NCBI GenBank assembly: GCA_910585005.1
Contig: CAJUCN010000008.1
Coordinates: 62,001-126,000, forward strand
Direction: 5' to 3'
DNA length: 64,000 nucleotides
Origin: an uncultured Lachnospiraceae bacterium
Lineage (GTDB): Bacteria; Bacillota; Clostridia; Lachnospirales; Lachnospiraceae
Part shown: in pieces, positions 32,652-41,031 of the stretch
How positions within the stretch are numbered: the first letter of the stretch is position 1
How the letters are laid out: every line of letters starts with the position of its first letter
Program-made: the position numbers and the translations under genes
Notes under the pieces: generated by a model
What the model saw: only the letters and a program-made list of their open reading frames with translations
What the model was told of the DNA's origin: nothing
The model's database searches: none

Positions 32652-33869
32652 ATGAAAAAGCTGAAAGAAATGAAAAAGGCGGCGCTGGTATTACTTAGCG
32701 TGCTTCTTTTGGCCGGCTGTGGCAAGCAGGCCAAAATCGTAAACATGAAAGAGTATGTTTCACCGGATGGAACCTACAGCATTGAAGCGGATGAGAGCTA
32801 TACGATAACAGATATGGGGATGGAGAGCTGGCTGGGGCTTGAGACGTCTGGCGGCCTGGAAAGCCTGGGGGTGATGCAGTTCCCTAAAAAGGGTGGTATT
32901 CTTGGCAGTTTTGCAAGTCTGGAAGAAGTGATCGGGTTGATGGAAGAATCCAATGATCTTTCTGAAAAAAAGGAAATGCCTAAGCCGGAAAATGCAAATC
33001 TTAGCGGCATTGAGGCATATACTTACAAAATGACACAGGACGGTTATAGTGCGGAGGTTTGTACGGTATTTGGTGAAACAGATTATGCCTATTATTTGTT
33101 GATGTATTCCGAATCTAAAGTGAAGCGTAACAGTGAGGATTATTTTGGAAAAGTATGTGCTTCTTTTAAGGAAAATGCGGAGGTTATTGAGGAGAAATCA
33201 GCTTCTGCAGCAGACTTATCAGATACCATCCGGTGGTTTAATGCATCGAACTCTATGCTGATCTATGTGAACGGATGGGATTATCAGCTTTATGGCGGTC
33301 TTGAAGCAGATGAGACAAGCATGGAGATCGCAAAGCAGGTGTTGGACAATAGCTGGGGAGTGACAGATAAAACTTCCGCAGACGAGACCTTGGAGTGGCT
33401 TTTGACAGAAGGGCACAGGACGGACTTTGCAGGAGAGATGGAGTATCTTAGTGAGTGTGGAATTGACCAGGTAGAAGTGTCGGAGAGGGCGGCCTTCTTG
33501 TACGAAAATTTTGAAGTGACTGAGGAACAGGCTCAAATGTATGCCGATTGGTATGGCAAGTATGAAGAAAGCTTTGAAGATGCGGCTTCAGGCTGGGATT
33601 ATAACCGTGCTTTAAGCCAGTTGGCTAATTTTTATCTTGCAGGATACTATACCTTGGAGGAGGCTCTTGATTATTCGTTGAACATTGCTGAAATGATTCA
33701 GACAAGTTTTGATTCCTGGGACGATTATATGGAAAGTTATTTTACCGGATATGAATATTGGGCGGAAGAAAGCAGCGAAGAAAGACGGGGGGTTTACACA
33801 GAACTCCAAAATGCTGGGGACAATCCCTTTAGCGTGGATTTTAAGACAAAGCTTGAAAGAAGCTGGTAG
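32652..33869 (+). CDS. Secreted lipoprotein with DUF1266-like domain
   Basis: 405 residues from ATG 32652 (MKKLKEMKKAALV), ten bases after GGGAGG. The signal peptide ends LLAGC (Cys23). The first half (about 30-180) looks like a Lachnospiraceae surface-lipoprotein domain. The second half contains NSWGVTDKTSADETLEWLLTEGHR (quoted in part: WGVTDKTSADETLEWLL) followed by a helical segment, the hallmark of DUF1266. The role is unknown. It is monocistronic, with its own promoter and terminator. Confidence 0.8.
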   Translation: MKKLKEMKKAALVLLSVLLLAGCGKQAKIVNMKEYVSPDGTYSIEADESYTITDMGMESWLGLETSGGLESLGVMQFPKKGGILGSFASLEEVIGLMEESNDLSEKKEMPKPENANLSGIEAYTYKMTQDGYSAEVCTVFGETDYAYYLLMYSESKVKRNSEDYFGKVCASFKENAEVIEEKSASAADLSDTIRWFNASNSMLIYVNGWDYQLYGGLEADETSMEIAKQVLDNSWGVTDKTSADETLEWLLTEGHRTDFAGEMEYLSECGIDQVEVSERAAFLYENFEVTEEQAQMYADWYGKYEESFEDAASGWDYNRALSQLANFYLAGYYTLEEALDYSLNIAEMIQTSFDSWDDYMESYFTGYEYWAEESSEERRGVYTELQNAGDNPFSVDFKTKLERSW

Positions 33870-33892
33870 GAAAGCGCTCTTTGCAGAAACGG

Positions 33893-33942
33893 ATACCCTG
33901 GATAAAAGCAGCTAAAGTAAGCGCTTTGTCCAGGGTATTTTA
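33893..33942 (+). terminator. Rho-independent terminator
   Basis: ATACCCTGGA (33893-33902) pairs with TCCAGGGTAT (33929-33938), extended by an inner AAAGC/GCTTT pair and followed by TTTAATT. It ends the lipoprotein transcript. Confidence 0.85.
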
Positions 33943-34103
33943 ATTGGATTGTTCCGATTGCAAGGTTATTTTAATAAGGGTTGAAAAATTGAAATAAAGG
34001 TTATAAAATAGGATACAGATGATTACAAGATGGCATAAGGAAGAATTACATAAAGGGAGATAAATGAGATGTAGGAAGAATTGGGAGAAGGAGGGTGACA
34101 TGA

Positions 34104-35222
34104 ATGGCGGATCAGATGGGGGACAAGAGAGCGGGAAAATATGAACTGATCAAGAATGATGCAGGGAAAGTGAAATCCGAAGGACGTCTATATTATCAGA
34201 CGTACATTCCTGTTGATATTGCAAGAGTTGAAATTGCATCAAATGCAGGGAATGACAATTTGAAACGCATTTATCAGGAAGCCGGGAAAATGCAGGGGCT
34301 TGGGTTCTATGAAAGTAATTATGCAAGAAAGAACAGGAAGGTTTACCAGCAGGAGGCTGCTTCGCGGATTGAGTGCAACGGGGGCAGAATAGAATTGGGA
34401 GATAAGTTCAGCAATCAACTCTCAAATGAAATAAAAAGTGAAATGACTCTTTATGATGTTCTGGATGGAGAAAATAGCTATAGCTCACAGAAGATTCTTC
34501 AGGGTGGAATGAAAATAGAAAAACATTATTTTGTCTATAGGAAAAAGCAAATTTGGGAAGACAAAGAGGTAAAGCGGGTCAGCCTCAGGGAACATAATCC
34601 CCCATCGCCAGAGCGTGTGCCTGAATTGATGAAAGCGCTGACGGGATTTGTGGAAAGAAAGAGCGCCATGGATCCGGTGATCCGGGCAGGTCTTTTGTGC
34701 TACCAGTTTCTTACCGTCATGCCTTTTGAAAAGGATAATGAAATATGGGCAAGTATTCTGTTAAACTGTTTTTTGCGTGAGCAGGGGATTGGAACGGGAT
34801 ATTATATCCCTTTTGGCAAAGACTTTCTGAAACAGGAAAAGGAAAGAAAGGAGGCCATGAAGCAGGTAAGGGAAAGCGGGGATTATGGTATATGGCTCCA
34901 ATATTTTCTTGAAGTGGTTTGCAAAGCATTAGAAAGAATGAACTGCATGATCATGGGTCTTAGGCAGATACATGATCATTCCGTTTCTTCTATATTAATG
35001 GAAAAGCAAAAAGACCTGCTGGAGAGCATGATTATATATATGGAAGAAACTCCCATATTTACGATTGCGGATGTTGAAAAAGAATTTCAAATTGCATATA
35101 ATACTGCCGCCAAAATGATTACAATCTTTGAGAAACATGATATTGTAAAAGAAATTTCCAAGAAGCAGAGATACCGGATTTATTGCTATGAAAAATATGT
35201 CCAGGAAATTTTGAAGGAGTGA
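34104..35222 (+). CDS. Fic-like protein with degenerate active site and C-terminal winged helix
   Basis: 372 residues, cytoplasmic, GGAGG nine bases before the start. The central helical part matches the Fic fold (NPPSPERVPELMKAL near 165-178, then LLCYQFLTVMPF at 197-208). At the place where active Fic proteins read HPFxxGNGR, this one has MPFEKDNEIW (206-215): the catalytic His is Met, and the Gly-Asn-Gly-Arg phosphate loop is lost. AMP transfer is therefore not expected. The last 100 residues contain a helix-turn-helix (FTIADVEKEFQIAYNTAAKM). It may be a DNA-binding or scaffold relic. It is expressed in front of, but terminated before, the S10 operon. Confidence 0.78.
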   Translation: MADQMGDKRAGKYELIKNDAGKVKSEGRLYYQTYIPVDIARVEIASNAGNDNLKRIYQEAGKMQGLGFYESNYARKNRKVYQQEAASRIECNGGRIELGDKFSNQLSNEIKSEMTLYDVLDGENSYSSQKILQGGMKIEKHYFVYRKKQIWEDKEVKRVSLREHNPPSPERVPELMKALTGFVERKSAMDPVIRAGLLCYQFLTVMPFEKDNEIWASILLNCFLREQGIGTGYYIPFGKDFLKQEKERKEAMKQVRESGDYGIWLQYFLEVVCKALERMNCMIMGLRQIHDHSVSSILMEKQKDLLESMIIYMEETPIFTIADVEKEFQIAYNTAAKMITIFEKHDIVKEISKKQRYRIYCYEKYVQEILKE

Positions 35223-35223
35223 G

Positions 35224-35256
35224 GACGTCTTTGTCTTGTGCAAAGCCAAAGACGTC
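35224..35256 (+). terminator. Hairpin directly after the Fic-like gene
   Basis: GACGTCTTTG (35224-35233) pairs exactly with CAAAGACGTC (35247-35256) around a 13-nt loop, starting two bases after the stop. There is no proper T-tract (TGATAAAATCT), so read-through into the S10 leader is possible. Confidence 0.55.
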
Positions 35257-35289
35257 TGATAAAATCTATTAGAAATTTCAAAATAATAC

Positions 35290-35318
35290 TTGCATGTTTC
35301 CGAAACATCATGTATACT
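35290..35318 (+). promoter_or_regulatory. Main promoter of the S10-spc-alpha operon
   Basis: TTGCAT (35290-35295) and TATACT (35313-35318), with a 17-nt spacer, form a strong sigma-A promoter. The -35 hexamer is identical to that of the internal promoter before rpmJ (48586). Transcription would start near 35325, about 290 nt before rpsJ. Confidence 0.8.
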
Positions 35319-35324
35319 ATCAAG

Positions 35325-35616
35325 TGCTGTGACATGATAGCGTTGAAGCGTGAGGTTGCTGCCCTGCCGGAAGGCATAGCAGGTTTTCCGTGGAGCGAAT
35401 GTCAAGAAGGACGGCTTTGGCCGCCCCAAGAACCTGACGGCAAGTCACTGTACAAACATAGTCTGTGAAATACAGAAACTCGTGTGTTAAGAATGTTATA
35501 GGAATGCGTAAGGTTACGCTGTTTTCTTCGGATTAGCAGGACACACACGGAAGAGTGTACAGTCACCGCTTGTCGTACTTATTAACCCAAAGTGCGAAAA
35601 GGAGGCGACTTTTTTT
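35325..35616 (+). ncRNA. Structured 5' leader of the S10 operon
   Basis: About 290 nt with no plausible coding frame carrying a ribosome-binding site. Visible hairpins include CCTGC/GCAGG (35363-35383), GGACGGC/GCCGCCC (35409-35426) and GCGTAA/TTACGC (35506-35519), the last followed by TGTTTTCTT, like a weak terminator. Long leaders of S10 operons are known sites of feedback by ribosomal proteins (L4 in gamma-proteobacteria). Feedback control here is inference; the fold does not match a leader I can name. AAAGGAGGCGA at the end is the rpsJ ribosome-binding site. Confidence 0.5.
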
Positions 35617-35934
35617 ATGGCAAGTCAAGTAATGAGAATCACACTCAAGGCTTATGATCACCAGTTGGTGGATGCATCAGCCAAAAAGATCATCGAAACA
35701 GTCAAAAAGAACGGATCACAGGTAAGCGGACCAGTGCCCCTTCCCACCAAGAAGGAAGTAGTTACCATCTTGAGGGCAGTCCACAAATACAAAGATTCCC
35801 GGGAACAGTTTGAACAAAGAACCCATAAGAGGCTGATCGATATCATCACACCTACACCAAAGACAGTTGACGCTTTGCAGAGACTGGAAATGCCTGCCGG
35901 TGTGTACATTGATATTAAGATGAAGAATAAATAA
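35617..35934 (+). CDS. rpsJ: 30S ribosomal protein S10
   Basis: 105 residues, the usual length. The sequence MRITLKAYDHQLVDASAKKI and the loop THKRLIDIITPTPKTVDALQ are diagnostic. S10 sits in the head of the small subunit and also acts as NusE in antitermination. It is the first gene of the superoperon, after a long leader, with AAAGGAGG ahead of the start. tuf/fusA and rpsL/rpsG, which often precede it, are not in this window. Confidence 0.98.
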   Translation: MASQVMRITLKAYDHQLVDASAKKIIETVKKNGSQVSGPVPLPTKKEVVTILRAVHKYKDSREQFEQRTHKRLIDIITPTPKTVDALQRLEMPAGVYIDIKMKNK

Positions 35935-36008
35935 TTCTTCGGAACATGAACCCCTACACTAGAATGGCCCGATTGGGGCCCGCTGTAGAAACAAATGGAG
36001 GTAAAGAA

Positions 36009-36692
36009 ATGAAGAAAGCTATTTTAGCTACCAAAGTCGGAATGACACAGATTTTTAGCGAGGATGGAACATTGGTTCCGGTAACCGTGCTTCAGGCTGG
36101 GCCTTGTGTGGTAACACAGGTTAAGACAGTGGAAAATGACGGTTACAGTGCAGTACAGGTTGGTTTTGTTGATAAGAAGGACAGAATTATCAACAAGGAC
36201 AAGGGTGGAAAAAAAGAGATTATCCACAGACATGGTGTTGGCAAAGCTATGAAGGGCCACTTTGACAAGGCAGGAGTTTCCAGCAAAAGGTTTGTCAGAG
36301 AGTTTAAGTTGGAAGGCGCAGAGGAATATACACTTGGAAGCGAGATTAAGGCGGATGTATTTGCAGTTGGCGATAAGATCGACGCATCGGCAATCTCTAA
36401 AGGAAAAGGTTTCCAGGGCGCTATCAAGAGACATGGACAGCACAGAGGTCCTATGGCTCACGGTTCAAAGTTCCATCGTCATCAGGGTTCTAACGGCGCC
36501 TGCTCTTCACCCAGCCGTGTGTTCAAAGGAAAAGGAATGCCTGGACATATGGGTTGCGTAAAGGTAACAGTGCAGAACCTGGAAGTAGTAAGAGTTGATG
36601 CTGAAAAGAACCTGCTTCTTATCAAGGGTGCAGTACCCGGACCTAAGAAAGCGCTGGTTACGATCAAAGAATCAGTTAAGACTATGGCGTAA
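36009..36692 (+). CDS. rplC: 50S ribosomal protein L3
   Basis: 227 residues from ATG 36009 (MKKAILATKVGMTQIF), with GGAGG just upstream. The central extension that reaches the peptidyl-transferase centre is recognisable (GKGFQGAIKRHGQHRGPMAHGS). L3 nucleates assembly of the large subunit. It lies 74 nt after rpsJ in standard order. Confidence 0.98.
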   Translation: MKKAILATKVGMTQIFSEDGTLVPVTVLQAGPCVVTQVKTVENDGYSAVQVGFVDKKDRIINKDKGGKKEIIHRHGVGKAMKGHFDKAGVSSKRFVREFKLEGAEEYTLGSEIKADVFAVGDKIDASAISKGKGFQGAIKRHGQHRGPMAHGSKFHRHQGSNGACSSPSRVFKGKGMPGHMGCVKVTVQNLEVVRVDAEKNLLLIKGAVPGPKKALVTIKESVKTMA

Positions 36693-36721
36693 GCCGGTGA
36701 GATGAAAGGAGGACCATTCAG

Positions 36722-37342
36722 ATGGCAAACGTATCTGTTTTTAATATGGAAGGCAAGGAAGTCGGCACGATGGAATTAAGCGATGCGGTATTTGGCGTTA
36801 CAGTGAATGAACACCTGGTACACATGGCAGTTGTGCAGCAGCTTGCAAATAATCGTCAGGGAACGCAGAAGGCAAAGACCCGTTCAGAGGTTTCCGGCGG
36901 CGGAAGAAAACCTTGGAGGCAAAAGGGGACTGGCCATGCAAGGCAGGGTTCGACCAGGGCGCCCCAGTGGACTGGCGGCGGCGTTGTGTTCGCTCCCGTA
37001 CCAAGGGATTATTCATTTAAGATCAACAAGAAAGAAAAGAGGGCAGCGCTGAAATCTGTTCTCACAAGCAGAGTTCAGGCAGGAAAGCTGATCGTTGTAG
37101 ATGAGCTGAAGTTAGACGAGATCAAGACAAAGAAGTTCAAAGCAGTTATGGACAATTTGAAAGTCAGCAAGGCACTGGTTGTACTTGGCGATAATGATAA
37201 AAAGGTTGTTATGTCTGCAAGGAACATTCCTACCATAAAAACTGCATTGGTTAGTACGATTAATGTTTACGATATCTTAAAGGGCGATACATTAATTCTC
37301 ACCAAGGATGCAGTGACCAAGATCGAGGAGGTGTATGCATAA
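36722..37342 (+). CDS. rplD: 50S ribosomal protein L4
   Basis: 206 residues. The N-terminal globular part and the exit-tunnel loop (GGGRKPWRQKGTGHARQGST, residues about 59-78) are clear. L4 lines the peptide tunnel and in some bacteria represses its own operon by binding the S10 leader; such control is possible here given the long leader. The stop overlaps the rplW start by one base. Confidence 0.98.
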   Translation: MANVSVFNMEGKEVGTMELSDAVFGVTVNEHLVHMAVVQQLANNRQGTQKAKTRSEVSGGGRKPWRQKGTGHARQGSTRAPQWTGGGVVFAPVPRDYSFKINKKEKRAALKSVLTSRVQAGKLIVVDELKLDEIKTKKFKAVMDNLKVSKALVVLGDNDKKVVMSARNIPTIKTALVSTINVYDILKGDTLILTKDAVTKIEEVYA

Positions 37343-37641
37343 TGGCAGCAATTCTTTATTATGACGTAATTCTTAAGCCGGTTATCACAGAGAAGAGCAT
37401 GGCTGGCATGGGTGATAAGAAATATACATTTTTGGTTCATCCGGAAGCAAATAAGACCATGATCAAAGAAGCCGTTGAAAAAATGTTTGATGGCGTTAAG
37501 GTAAAGAAAGTCAACACCATGAATCTTGCAGGAAAGAAAAAGAGACGGGGTATGACTGTTGGCACGACGGCAAAGAGGAAAAAAGCGATCGTGTGGCTTA
37601 CAGAGGACAGTAAGGAAATCGAGATCTTTGCAGGTCTGTAA
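37342..37641 (+). CDS. rplW: 50S ribosomal protein L23
   Basis: 99 residues. The start YYDVILKPVITEKSM and the loop AGKKKRRGMTVGTTAKRKKA are typical. L23 surrounds the tunnel exit and is the docking site for trigger factor and SRP. Its ATG shares one base with the L4 stop (TAATG), so translation is coupled. A 104-nt gap with no gene separates it from rplB. Confidence 0.98.
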   Translation: MAAILYYDVILKPVITEKSMAGMGDKKYTFLVHPEANKTMIKEAVEKMFDGVKVKKVNTMNLAGKKKRRGMTVGTTAKRKKAIVWLTEDSKEIEIFAGL

Positions 37642-37745
37642 TCCGGCGGAACGTGAAGTGAAGAACAATTAGTTTCACCGTGGCCAGCATTAACTATGCA
37701 CAGGAAAAGTGCGATATCAAATGAAGTTTGAAAGGAGAAATAAAC

Positions 37746-38588
37746 ATGGGAATTAAGACATATAACCCATATACACCTTCCAGAAGAAATATGACCGGTT
37801 CTGATTTTTCAGAAATCACGAAAAAGACACCAGAGAAGTCACTTGTCGTTTCTTTAAAGAAGAATTCCGGGCGTAATAACCAGGGGAAGATCACAGTAAG
37901 GCATCGCGGAGGCGGTGTGAAGAGAAAATACAGATTGGTAGATTTTAAGAGGAATAAAGAAGGCGTTCCTGCTACCGTAATCGGGATCGAATATGATCCT
38001 AACAGAAGTGCGAATATTGCACTGATCTGTTATGCAGATGGTGAAAAGGCTTACATTCTTGCACCTCAGGGGCTGACAGACGGCATGAAAGTGATGAATG
38101 GTCCGGAAGCGGAAGTGAGGATAGGAAACTGCCTGCCTTTATCAGCAATTCCTGTTGGTACCCAGGTACACAACATTGAGTTATATCCTGGAAAGGGCGG
38201 CCAGTTGGTACGTTCCGCCGGGAACAGTGCACAGCTTATGGCAAAAGAAGGCAAGTATGCAACCCTTCGTCTTCCTTCCGGAGAGATGAGAATGGTGCCC
38301 ATTATTTGCCGGGCAACAGTGGGCGTGGTAGGCAACGGTGACCACAACCTGATTAAAGTTGGTAAGGCAGGACGTAAGCGCCATATGGGTATCCGCCCTA
38401 CAGTCCGTGGTTCCGTTATGAACCCCAATGACCATCCTCACGGCGGTGGTGAAGGTAAGACCGGTATCGGCCGTCCTGGCCCGTCTACACCTTGGGGTAA
38501 GCCTGCTCTTGGTCTTAAGACGCGTAAGAAGAATAAAGCTTCTAATAAGCTGATCGTAAGAAGAAGAGACGGCAGGGCCATCAAATAG
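37746..38588 (+). CDS. rplB: 50S ribosomal protein L2
   Basis: 280 residues from ATG 37746 (MGIKTYNPYTPSRR), with AAAGGAG upstream; an in-frame ATG at 37728 has none. The RHRGGGVKRKYRLVDFKR block and the C-terminal NPNDHPHGGGEGKTGIGRPG, with the essential His, are present. L2 is needed for subunit association and peptide-bond formation. Confidence 0.98.
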   Translation: MGIKTYNPYTPSRRNMTGSDFSEITKKTPEKSLVVSLKKNSGRNNQGKITVRHRGGGVKRKYRLVDFKRNKEGVPATVIGIEYDPNRSANIALICYADGEKAYILAPQGLTDGMKVMNGPEAEVRIGNCLPLSAIPVGTQVHNIELYPGKGGQLVRSAGNSAQLMAKEGKYATLRLPSGEMRMVPIICRATVGVVGNGDHNLIKVGKAGRKRHMGIRPTVRGSVMNPNDHPHGGGEGKTGIGRPGPSTPWGKPALGLKTRKKNKASNKLIVRRRDGRAIK

Positions 38589-38607
38589 TTAAGGAGGAGA
38601 GAAGAAA

Positions 38608-38889
38608 ATGGCTAGATCACTGAAAAAAGGACCTTTTGCAGATGCAAGTTTGCTGAAAAAAGTAGATGCAATGAATGCAGCAGGACAGAAGCAGGTTATC
38701 AAAACCTGGTCCCGCCGTTCGACAATCTTCCCCTCTTTTGTGGGACACACATTTGCAGTGCATGACGGTAGAAAGCATGTGCCTGTATATGTTACGGAAG
38801 ATATGGTAGGACATAAGCTGGGTGAGTTCGTTGCAACCAGGACCTATAGAGGACACGGCAAAGACGAGAAGAAGTCAAAAGTAAAGTAA
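38608..38889 (+). CDS. rpsS: 30S ribosomal protein S19
   Basis: 93 residues. MARSLKKGPFADASLLKKV and FVGHTFAVHDGRKHVPVYV identify it. S19 lies in the 30S head near S13 and contacts A- and P-site tRNA. The gene is preceded by AAGGAGG and spaced 19 nt from rplB, in standard order. Confidence 0.98.
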   Translation: MARSLKKGPFADASLLKKVDAMNAAGQKQVIKTWSRRSTIFPSFVGHTFAVHDGRKHVPVYVTEDMVGHKLGEFVATRTYRGHGKDEKKSKVK

Positions 38890-38905
38890 GATAGGAGGTT
38901 TCATC

Positions 38906-39310
38906 ATGGCAAAAGGACATAGATCCCAAATTAAGAGAGAAAGAAATGCACAAAAAGATACAAGACCTTCGGCTAAGTTATCTTACGCAAGAGTGTCTGT
39001 TACAAAAGCATGTTTCGTTTTAGATGCCATCAGAGGCAAGGATGTGGAGGCAGCGCTGGGTATTTTGGCGTATAATCCCAGATATGCTTCCAGCATCATT
39101 AAAAAGTTACTGGAATCTGCATATGCGAATGCTGAATATTTGCATAGCCAGGATCCTACAAAGTATCCGAATCCAGAGCACCTTTATGTTGCAGAATGTT
39201 ATGCAGACAAAGGGCCTACAATGAAGAGAGTAAGGCCCAGGGCACAGGGAAGGGCTTACAGAATCGAAAAGAGAACGAGCCACATTACAATTGTACTGGA
39301 TGAGAGATAG
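38906..39310 (+). CDS. rplV: 50S ribosomal protein L22
   Basis: 134 residues. The long beta-hairpin that forms the tunnel wall (GPTMKRVRPRAQGRAYRI) is visible near the C-terminus, the usual place of macrolide resistance changes. The N-terminal 15 basic residues are somewhat longer than in Escherichia coli (110 residues). It is 16 nt after rpsS, with AGGAGG upstream. Confidence 0.98.
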   Translation: MAKGHRSQIKRERNAQKDTRPSAKLSYARVSVTKACFVLDAIRGKDVEAALGILAYNPRYASSIIKKLLESAYANAEYLHSQDPTKYPNPEHLYVAECYADKGPTMKRVRPRAQGRAYRIEKRTSHITIVLDER

Positions 39311-39329
39311 GAAAGGAGCAAAGTGATTT

Positions 39330-40001
39330 ATGGGACAGAAAGTTAATCCTCATGGCTTAAGAGTCGGTATTATTAAGGATTGGGATTCGAAATGGTACGC
39401 GGAAGACGAGTTTTCTGATTTCCTGATAGAAGACTATAACATTAGAAAATTCCTGAAAAAGAAATTGTTCAGCGCCGGAATTTCTAAAATTGAGATCGAG
39501 AGGGCTTCCGACAGGGTTAAAGTCATCATTTACACAGCAAAGCCTGGTGTGGTTATCGGCAAAGGCGGCGCTGAGATCGAGGTGACCAAGAAAGAACTTT
39601 CCAAGATGACCGGAAAGAAGGTATTGGTTGATATTAAAGAGATCAAGAGACCGGATAAGGATGCACAGCTTGTTGCAGAAAATATTGCCCAGCAGCTTGA
39701 AAACCGTGTTTCTTTCAGACGTGCTATGAAGTCCTGCATGGGAAGAACAATGAAGGCAGGGGCACAGGGTATTAAGACTTCCGTATCTGGACGCCTTGGC
39801 GGCGCAGATATGGCCCGTACAGAATTCTACAGTGAAGGTACTATTCCCCTTCAGACACTGCGTGCAGATATTGAGTATGGCTTTGCAGAAGCGGATACAA
39901 CCTATGGTAAAGTAGGTGTTAAGGTATGGATTTATAAGGGTGAAGTACTTCCTACAAAGAAGAACGAAGAAAAGACAGTGCAGGAAGGGAGCGATAAATA
40001 A
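39330..40001 (+). CDS. rpsC: 30S ribosomal protein S3
   Basis: 223 residues. It begins GQKVNPHGLRVGIIKDWDSK, with a KH domain around VVIGKGGAEIEVTKKEL (about residues 71-87) that contacts mRNA at the entry channel, and a C-terminal S3 domain (KTSVSGRLGGADMAR). Its stop shares one base with the rplP start. Confidence 0.98.
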   Translation: MGQKVNPHGLRVGIIKDWDSKWYAEDEFSDFLIEDYNIRKFLKKKLFSAGISKIEIERASDRVKVIIYTAKPGVVIGKGGAEIEVTKKELSKMTGKKVLVDIKEIKRPDKDAQLVAENIAQQLENRVSFRRAMKSCMGRTMKAGAQGIKTSVSGRLGGADMARTEFYSEGTIPLQTLRADIEYGFAEADTTYGKVGVKVWIYKGEVLPTKKNEEKTVQEGSDK

Positions 40002-40438
40002 TGTTAATGCCTAAAAGAGTTAAACGTCGTAAACAATTCCGTGGCTCCATGAGGGGAAAAGCGACCCGTGGCAACACAATTACTTACGGTGAATACGGTA
40101 TTGTTGCATTAGAACCATGTTGGATCAAATCAAACCAGATTGAAGCAGCCCGTATTGCTATGACGCGTTATATTAAGCGTGGCGGTAAAGTTTGGATTAA
40201 GATTTTCCCTGACAAACCGGTGACAACGAAACCAGCAGAAACGCGTATGGGTTCTGGTAAAGGAACACTGGAATATTGGGTAGCAGTAGTAAAACCTGGA
40301 CGTGTAATGTTTGAAATCGCAGGAGTTTCCGAAGAAATCGCAAAAGAAGCTTTACGTCTTGCGACTTATAAGCTTCCTTGCAAGTGCAAGATTGTTTCTA
40401 AGGCAGACTTGGAAGGTGGTGCATCTAATGAAAACTAA
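40001..40438 (+). CDS. rplP: 50S ribosomal protein L16
   Basis: 145 residues; a second ATG two codons in (MPKRVKRRKQFRG) is an alternative start. GKVWIKIFPDKPVTTKPAETRMGSGKG is the conserved core (quoted in part: KPAETRMGSGKG). L16 helps organise the A-site of the large subunit. It overlaps rpmC by 11 nt. Local codon use (CGT, GGT) differs slightly from neighbours, which I regard as expression-level bias. Confidence 0.98.
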   Translation: MLMPKRVKRRKQFRGSMRGKATRGNTITYGEYGIVALEPCWIKSNQIEAARIAMTRYIKRGGKVWIKIFPDKPVTTKPAETRMGSGKGTLEYWVAVVKPGRVMFEIAGVSEEIAKEALRLATYKLPCKCKIVSKADLEGGASNEN

Positions 40439-40634
40439 CAAGTATGTAGAAGAGTTAAAGACAAAATCAGCCGCAGCACTGGCAGAGGATTTGGTGGCAG
40501 CAAAGAAAGAACTTTTTAATTTGAGATTCCAGAATGCAACGAACCAGTTGGATAATACTGCTAGGATCAAAGAAGTGAGAAAGAACATCGCAAGGATCCA
40601 GACTGTTATTACCCAGAAAAAGAAAGAAGCATAA
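40428..40634 (+). CDS. rpmC: 50S ribosomal protein L29
   Basis: 68 residues from ATG 40428 (MKTNKYVEELKTKS), inside the last codons of rplP; GGAAGGTGG lies upstream. The helical hairpin with LFNLRFQNATNQLDNTARIK is characteristic. L29 sits beside the tunnel exit with L23. Longer in-frame starts run through rplP and are rejected. Confidence 0.97.
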   Translation: MKTNKYVEELKTKSAAALAEDLVAAKKELFNLRFQNATNQLDNTARIKEVRKNIARIQTVITQKKKEA

Positions 40635-40690
40635 GCTTTTAAAGGAATGATCAAAGTTGTAGGAATGTCAATGAAAGGAGACAAAACATC

Positions 40691-40945
40691 GTGGAAAGAA
40701 ATTTAAGAAAAACACGTATTGGCAAGGTGACCAGCGACAAGATGGATAAGACGATCGTTGTTGCAATAGAAAATCACGTTAAGCATCCTCTTTATAAAAA
40801 GGTCGTTAAACGTACTTACAAATTAAAAGCTCATGATGAGAATAATGAGTGCCGTATTGGCGATACCGTTAAGGTGATGGAAACAAGGCCCTTATCAAAG
40901 GATAAGAGATGGAGACTTGTTGAGATCGTAGAAAGGGCGAAATAA
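40691..40945 (+). CDS. rpsQ: 30S ribosomal protein S17
   Basis: 84 residues from a GTG at 40691, preceded by AAAGGAG. The OB-fold motif RIGKVTSDKMDKTIVVAIEN and the C-terminal ETRPLSKDKRWRLVEI are diagnostic. It binds the 5' domain of 16S rRNA early in assembly. An 86-nt spacer with a small perfect hairpin follows. Confidence 0.98.
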   Translation: MERNLRKTRIGKVTSDKMDKTIVVAIENHVKHPLYKKVVKRTYKLKAHDENNECRIGDTVKVMETRPLSKDKRWRLVEIVERAK

Positions 40946-40966
40946 GGTTTTTAAAAAACTTTTTCG

Positions 40967-40987
40967 GAAATTTGCCCTGCAAATTTC
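40967..40987 (+). repeat. Small perfect hairpin between rpsQ and rplN
   Basis: GAAATTTGC (40967-40975) and GCAAATTTC (40979-40987) form a 9-bp stem with a 3-nt loop. There is no T-tract, so it is not a terminator. A related GCAAATTTCA sequence recurs in the rpsZ-rpsH spacer (42537-42547). Confidence 0.5.
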
Positions 40988-41031
40988 AACGCTCGAAATG
41001 AATGATATAATTATTTGGAAGGAGAATTGGC

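Noticed and set aside
35238..35468. Small open frame in the S10 leader (76 residues)
   Set aside because: No ribosome-binding site, it starts before the mapped promoter, and its composition is not protein-like. Treated as leader RNA.
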